From the NCBI GenBank assembly GCA_014529385.2, contig CM043959.1:64183753-64247752 (forward strand): a stretch of DNA of 64,000 nt, read 5' to 3'. The first letter of the stretch is position 1; the number at the start of each line of letters is the position of its first letter. The notes beneath the pieces are model-generated. The model did no database searches and had not been told where the DNA came from. It saw nothing but the letters and a program-made list of their open reading frames with translations. Below are positions 61,934-64,000 of the stretch, one piece after another. Origin of the DNA: Adiantum capillus-veneris (Eukaryota; Streptophyta; Polypodiopsida; Polypodiales; Pteridaceae). The position numbers and the translations under genes were made by a program.

Positions 61934-64000
61934 ATGGCTGGATCACAGGACAGTGCTCTTTACAATATCAAGAAGCTGGATGGAACCAATTTCCCATTGT
62001 GGAAGAAGCAGATTTGGCACGTGTTGGTACAAAAGAAGCAGATAAAACCTATAAAGCTCAAGGGGATAAAACCAGAAGATATGGACGAAGATGAATGGAG
62101 CGAAATGGATGAATTGGCACTTTCTACCATTATGCTGACTTTGGCAGAAAGCGTTTACTTCAATGTAGCAGACGAGATGTCGGCTTATCAAGCATGGTTA
62201 AAGCTGAGTGATCTTTATGAGAAGCAGATTGCAGCTTCACAGGTATACTGGCTTAAGAAGCTTGTTGACTTAAAGACGAAAGAAGGGACACCTATGTCCA
62301 ATCATCTGAATGAATCCAACACAATCTATAGTCAGTTGTCAGCTCAAGGTGTCAAGTTTGATGAACCTGTTAGAGCTATGTTCCTATTGATCACATTGCC
62401 GAAAAGTTGGGACACTTTTCGCACAGCTTTGAGTAATTCTGCACCTCTAGATGGTTTGAACATAGCAGGTGTAGAAGGAAGTCTGCTTACTGAAGAAACC
62501 AATAGAAAGACAATGGACAAAGGCAAAGGAACAGCCTTAGTTGTCAGGGGAAGGACCAAAGAAAAGTACAAAGGTGGAAAGAGGAATCAGTCTCGTAGCA
62601 AGTCCCGCAGTGCTAAAGGCAAGAGTGACATAGAATGCTACCATTGTGGCAAGAAGGGTCACATGAAAAGAGACTGCAGAGAATGGAAAGCAGAAAAAGG
62701 CAAAGAGAAAGCTGAAGACCATGGTGAGAAGAACAAGTCCTTAGTGAAGATTCAAGAAATAAATGTGACAAACACTGTTGCAGAGGATGACAGTCTAGTG
62801 TCAGGAGACATCTACTTCTTAAAGAATACAATGGACTCTTCTCTTCTTACAACATCTGATGGAAATGCACTGAGTGACTGGATTATAGACTCAGGGGCAT
62901 CACTTCATGTGTCTCCAAACAAGGAGTGGTTTACCTCTTATGTGACCACTAAAGATCATGTTCGGCTAGGCAATGGGCAGACATGTGAGATCTTAGGTGT
63001 TGGAGATGTTCAATGTTTCAGAATGGCTCTTCTTTCACGCTGAAGAATGTGAGACATGTTCCCGCAATTACAAAGAGCTTGATCAGCACAGGTTTACTTG
63101 ATGATGCTGGCTACGTCACCACTTTTGGACAGAACATGTGGAAGATATCCAAGGGTTCTATGACAGTGGCACATGGAGTAAATTCTGGAGGACTTTACAT
63201 GATTTATGTATCAAATGTCTCTAAAAATTTAATCAATGTAACCGAGCAGCCGAACGTTTCTTTGTGGCATTGCCGGTTAGGACATATGTCCAAGAAGGGA
63301 ATGGAAATCTTGTCTCGTTCTGGTTATTTGCCTGGCTTTTCATTTTATGATTTTGAATTCTGTGAACATTGTCTGTATGGTAAGCAAACACAGCATCCAC
63401 ATAAGCATAGAAGCAGTAGAAGAGATACACAGTTGGCACTTGTTCATAGTGATTTGTGTGGACCTATGCCTAACCTATCTCTAGGGGGAGCTTCTTAATT
63501 TATGACATTTATAGATGATTACTCGAGGAAAGTATGGGTTTACTTTCTCAAGCACAAGGATGAAGCGTTTAGTGTTTTCAAAACGCTTGTGACACTTGTG
63601 GAGAATCAGAGTGGCAAGAAGCTTAAATGCTTACGCACTGACAATGGTGGAGAGTATGTTTCAAAGGCCTTTCAGAACTTTTGTGAGTCAAAAGGTATAA
63701 AACGTGAACTTACTGCTCCTTACAATCCTCCTCAAAATGGTGTTGCTGAGAGGATGAATAGGACCATACAAGAGAAGGTCAGAAGTATGTTAGGTAATGC
63801 ACAGCTGCCAAATGGGTTTTGGGCTGAAGCTGTATCAACAGCTGTTCATCTTGTAAATAGATCTCCTAACAAGGTTTTGCAGAAGGATTCAGTGCCAGAG
63901 ATGGTATGGTCAGGCAAAATACCCTCATACAAGCATCTCAGAGTCTTTGGCTGTGAGGCATATACTCACGTTCCAAAGGAATTTAGGAACAAACTTGAGC
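61934..64000 (+). pseudogene. gag-pol: Copia gag-pol: gag, zinc knuckle, protease, integrase (runs off window)
   Basis: ATG at 61934 opens gag (LDGTNFPLWKKQIWHVL). CYHCGKKGHMKRDC at about 62637 is the knuckle and WIIDSGASLHVS at about 62881 the protease site. A frameshift near 63010-63015 moves to the frame of FQNGSSFTLKNVRHVPAITK. The integrase zinc finger is WHCRLGHMSKKGM ... CEHCLYGK. A TAA at 63496-63498 breaks the core between SLGGAS and FMTFIDDYSRK, and the frame stays open to the window end. The D, D, E residues are in LVHSDLCG, RTDNGGEY and NGVAERMN. Reverse transcriptase should follow outside. One shift and one stop make it defective, though otherwise well kept. Confidence 0.9.

Larger units (their letters stand above)
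60662..64000 (+). mobile_element. Copia LTR retrotransposon, 5' part
   Basis: A 192-bp LTR (60662-60853, TGTTGGGG to CTCCTTCA) is followed by an initiator-Met-like primer site, a 1.1 kb leader and a gag-pol frame that runs off the window. The gag, protease, integrase order before reverse transcriptase is the Copia order. The element split a minus-strand chromovirus. Confidence 0.9.

Noticed and set aside
61934-63498. Copia gag and integrase as two separate genes
   Set aside because: They are the same polyprotein shifted by an indel near 63010.

Overview
The window is land-plant nuclear DNA from a large, repeat-dominated genome. Evidence: plant-type Ty3 elements with a second, RVT_3-like RNase H; chromodomain Ty3 elements; a Copia element primed by a tRNA-iMet-like site; GT-AG introns; a beta-tubulin exon whose donor site sits at the usual end of plant exon 1; and very long (GA/CT)n tracts. 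A fern or other non-seed plant is plausible, but the sequence does not settle it. I see no intact ordinary host gene. Almost everything is a mobile element, a remnant of one, or spacer.

Layout. Positions 1-24510 are the 3' part of an Athila/Tat-like Ty3 element: two integrase zinc fingers, integrase core, a protease-like domain after the integrase, a 2.4 kb spacer with palindromes, a split 3' ORF, and an LTR at 23590-24510. Inside its 3' ORF sits a 14.45 kb unit bounded by 30-bp terminal inverted repeats (6189-20643). This unit carries four multi-exon gene models: a DDE-transposase-like gene (+), an unknown gene (-), a gene joining a CENH3-like histone fold, a Ulp1-type protease and an FCP1-like phosphatase (+), and a second unknown gene (-). 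A truncated LINE and many microsatellites lie in its middle. The Athila/Tat-like element appears to have inserted into a chromovirus whose integrase and chromodomain resume at 24511. A 4.3 kb non-autonomous minus-strand LTR element (25813-30140) inserted into the chromovirus just before its polypurine tract. The chromovirus LTR (30163-30855) carries a dense cluster of perfect heat-shock elements.

Positions 30856-45951 are mostly non-coding: a diverged tandem array with an ATCGCGAT core, the PBS/LTR edge of a minus-strand Ty3 element, microsatellites, captured exon-like fragments including a beta-tubulin exon 1 pseudogene, and a 1.34 kb non-autonomous DNA element with TTAA flanks. Positions 45952-54520 are a nearly intact 8.57 kb Ty3 element with LTRs about 1% diverged. 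After that come tandem flank repeats, a decayed minus-strand Tat-like element (about 56390-57870), and a minus-strand chromovirus remnant. A Copia element (60662 to the window end) splits that remnant.

The most interesting object is the 14.45 kb transposon-like unit and its histone-protease-phosphatase gene. Six exons join in frame through canonical splice sites, broken by only one in-frame stop. This looks like a real cargo gene that decayed recently, and it suggests an element that could address chromatin, perhaps centromeric chromatin.
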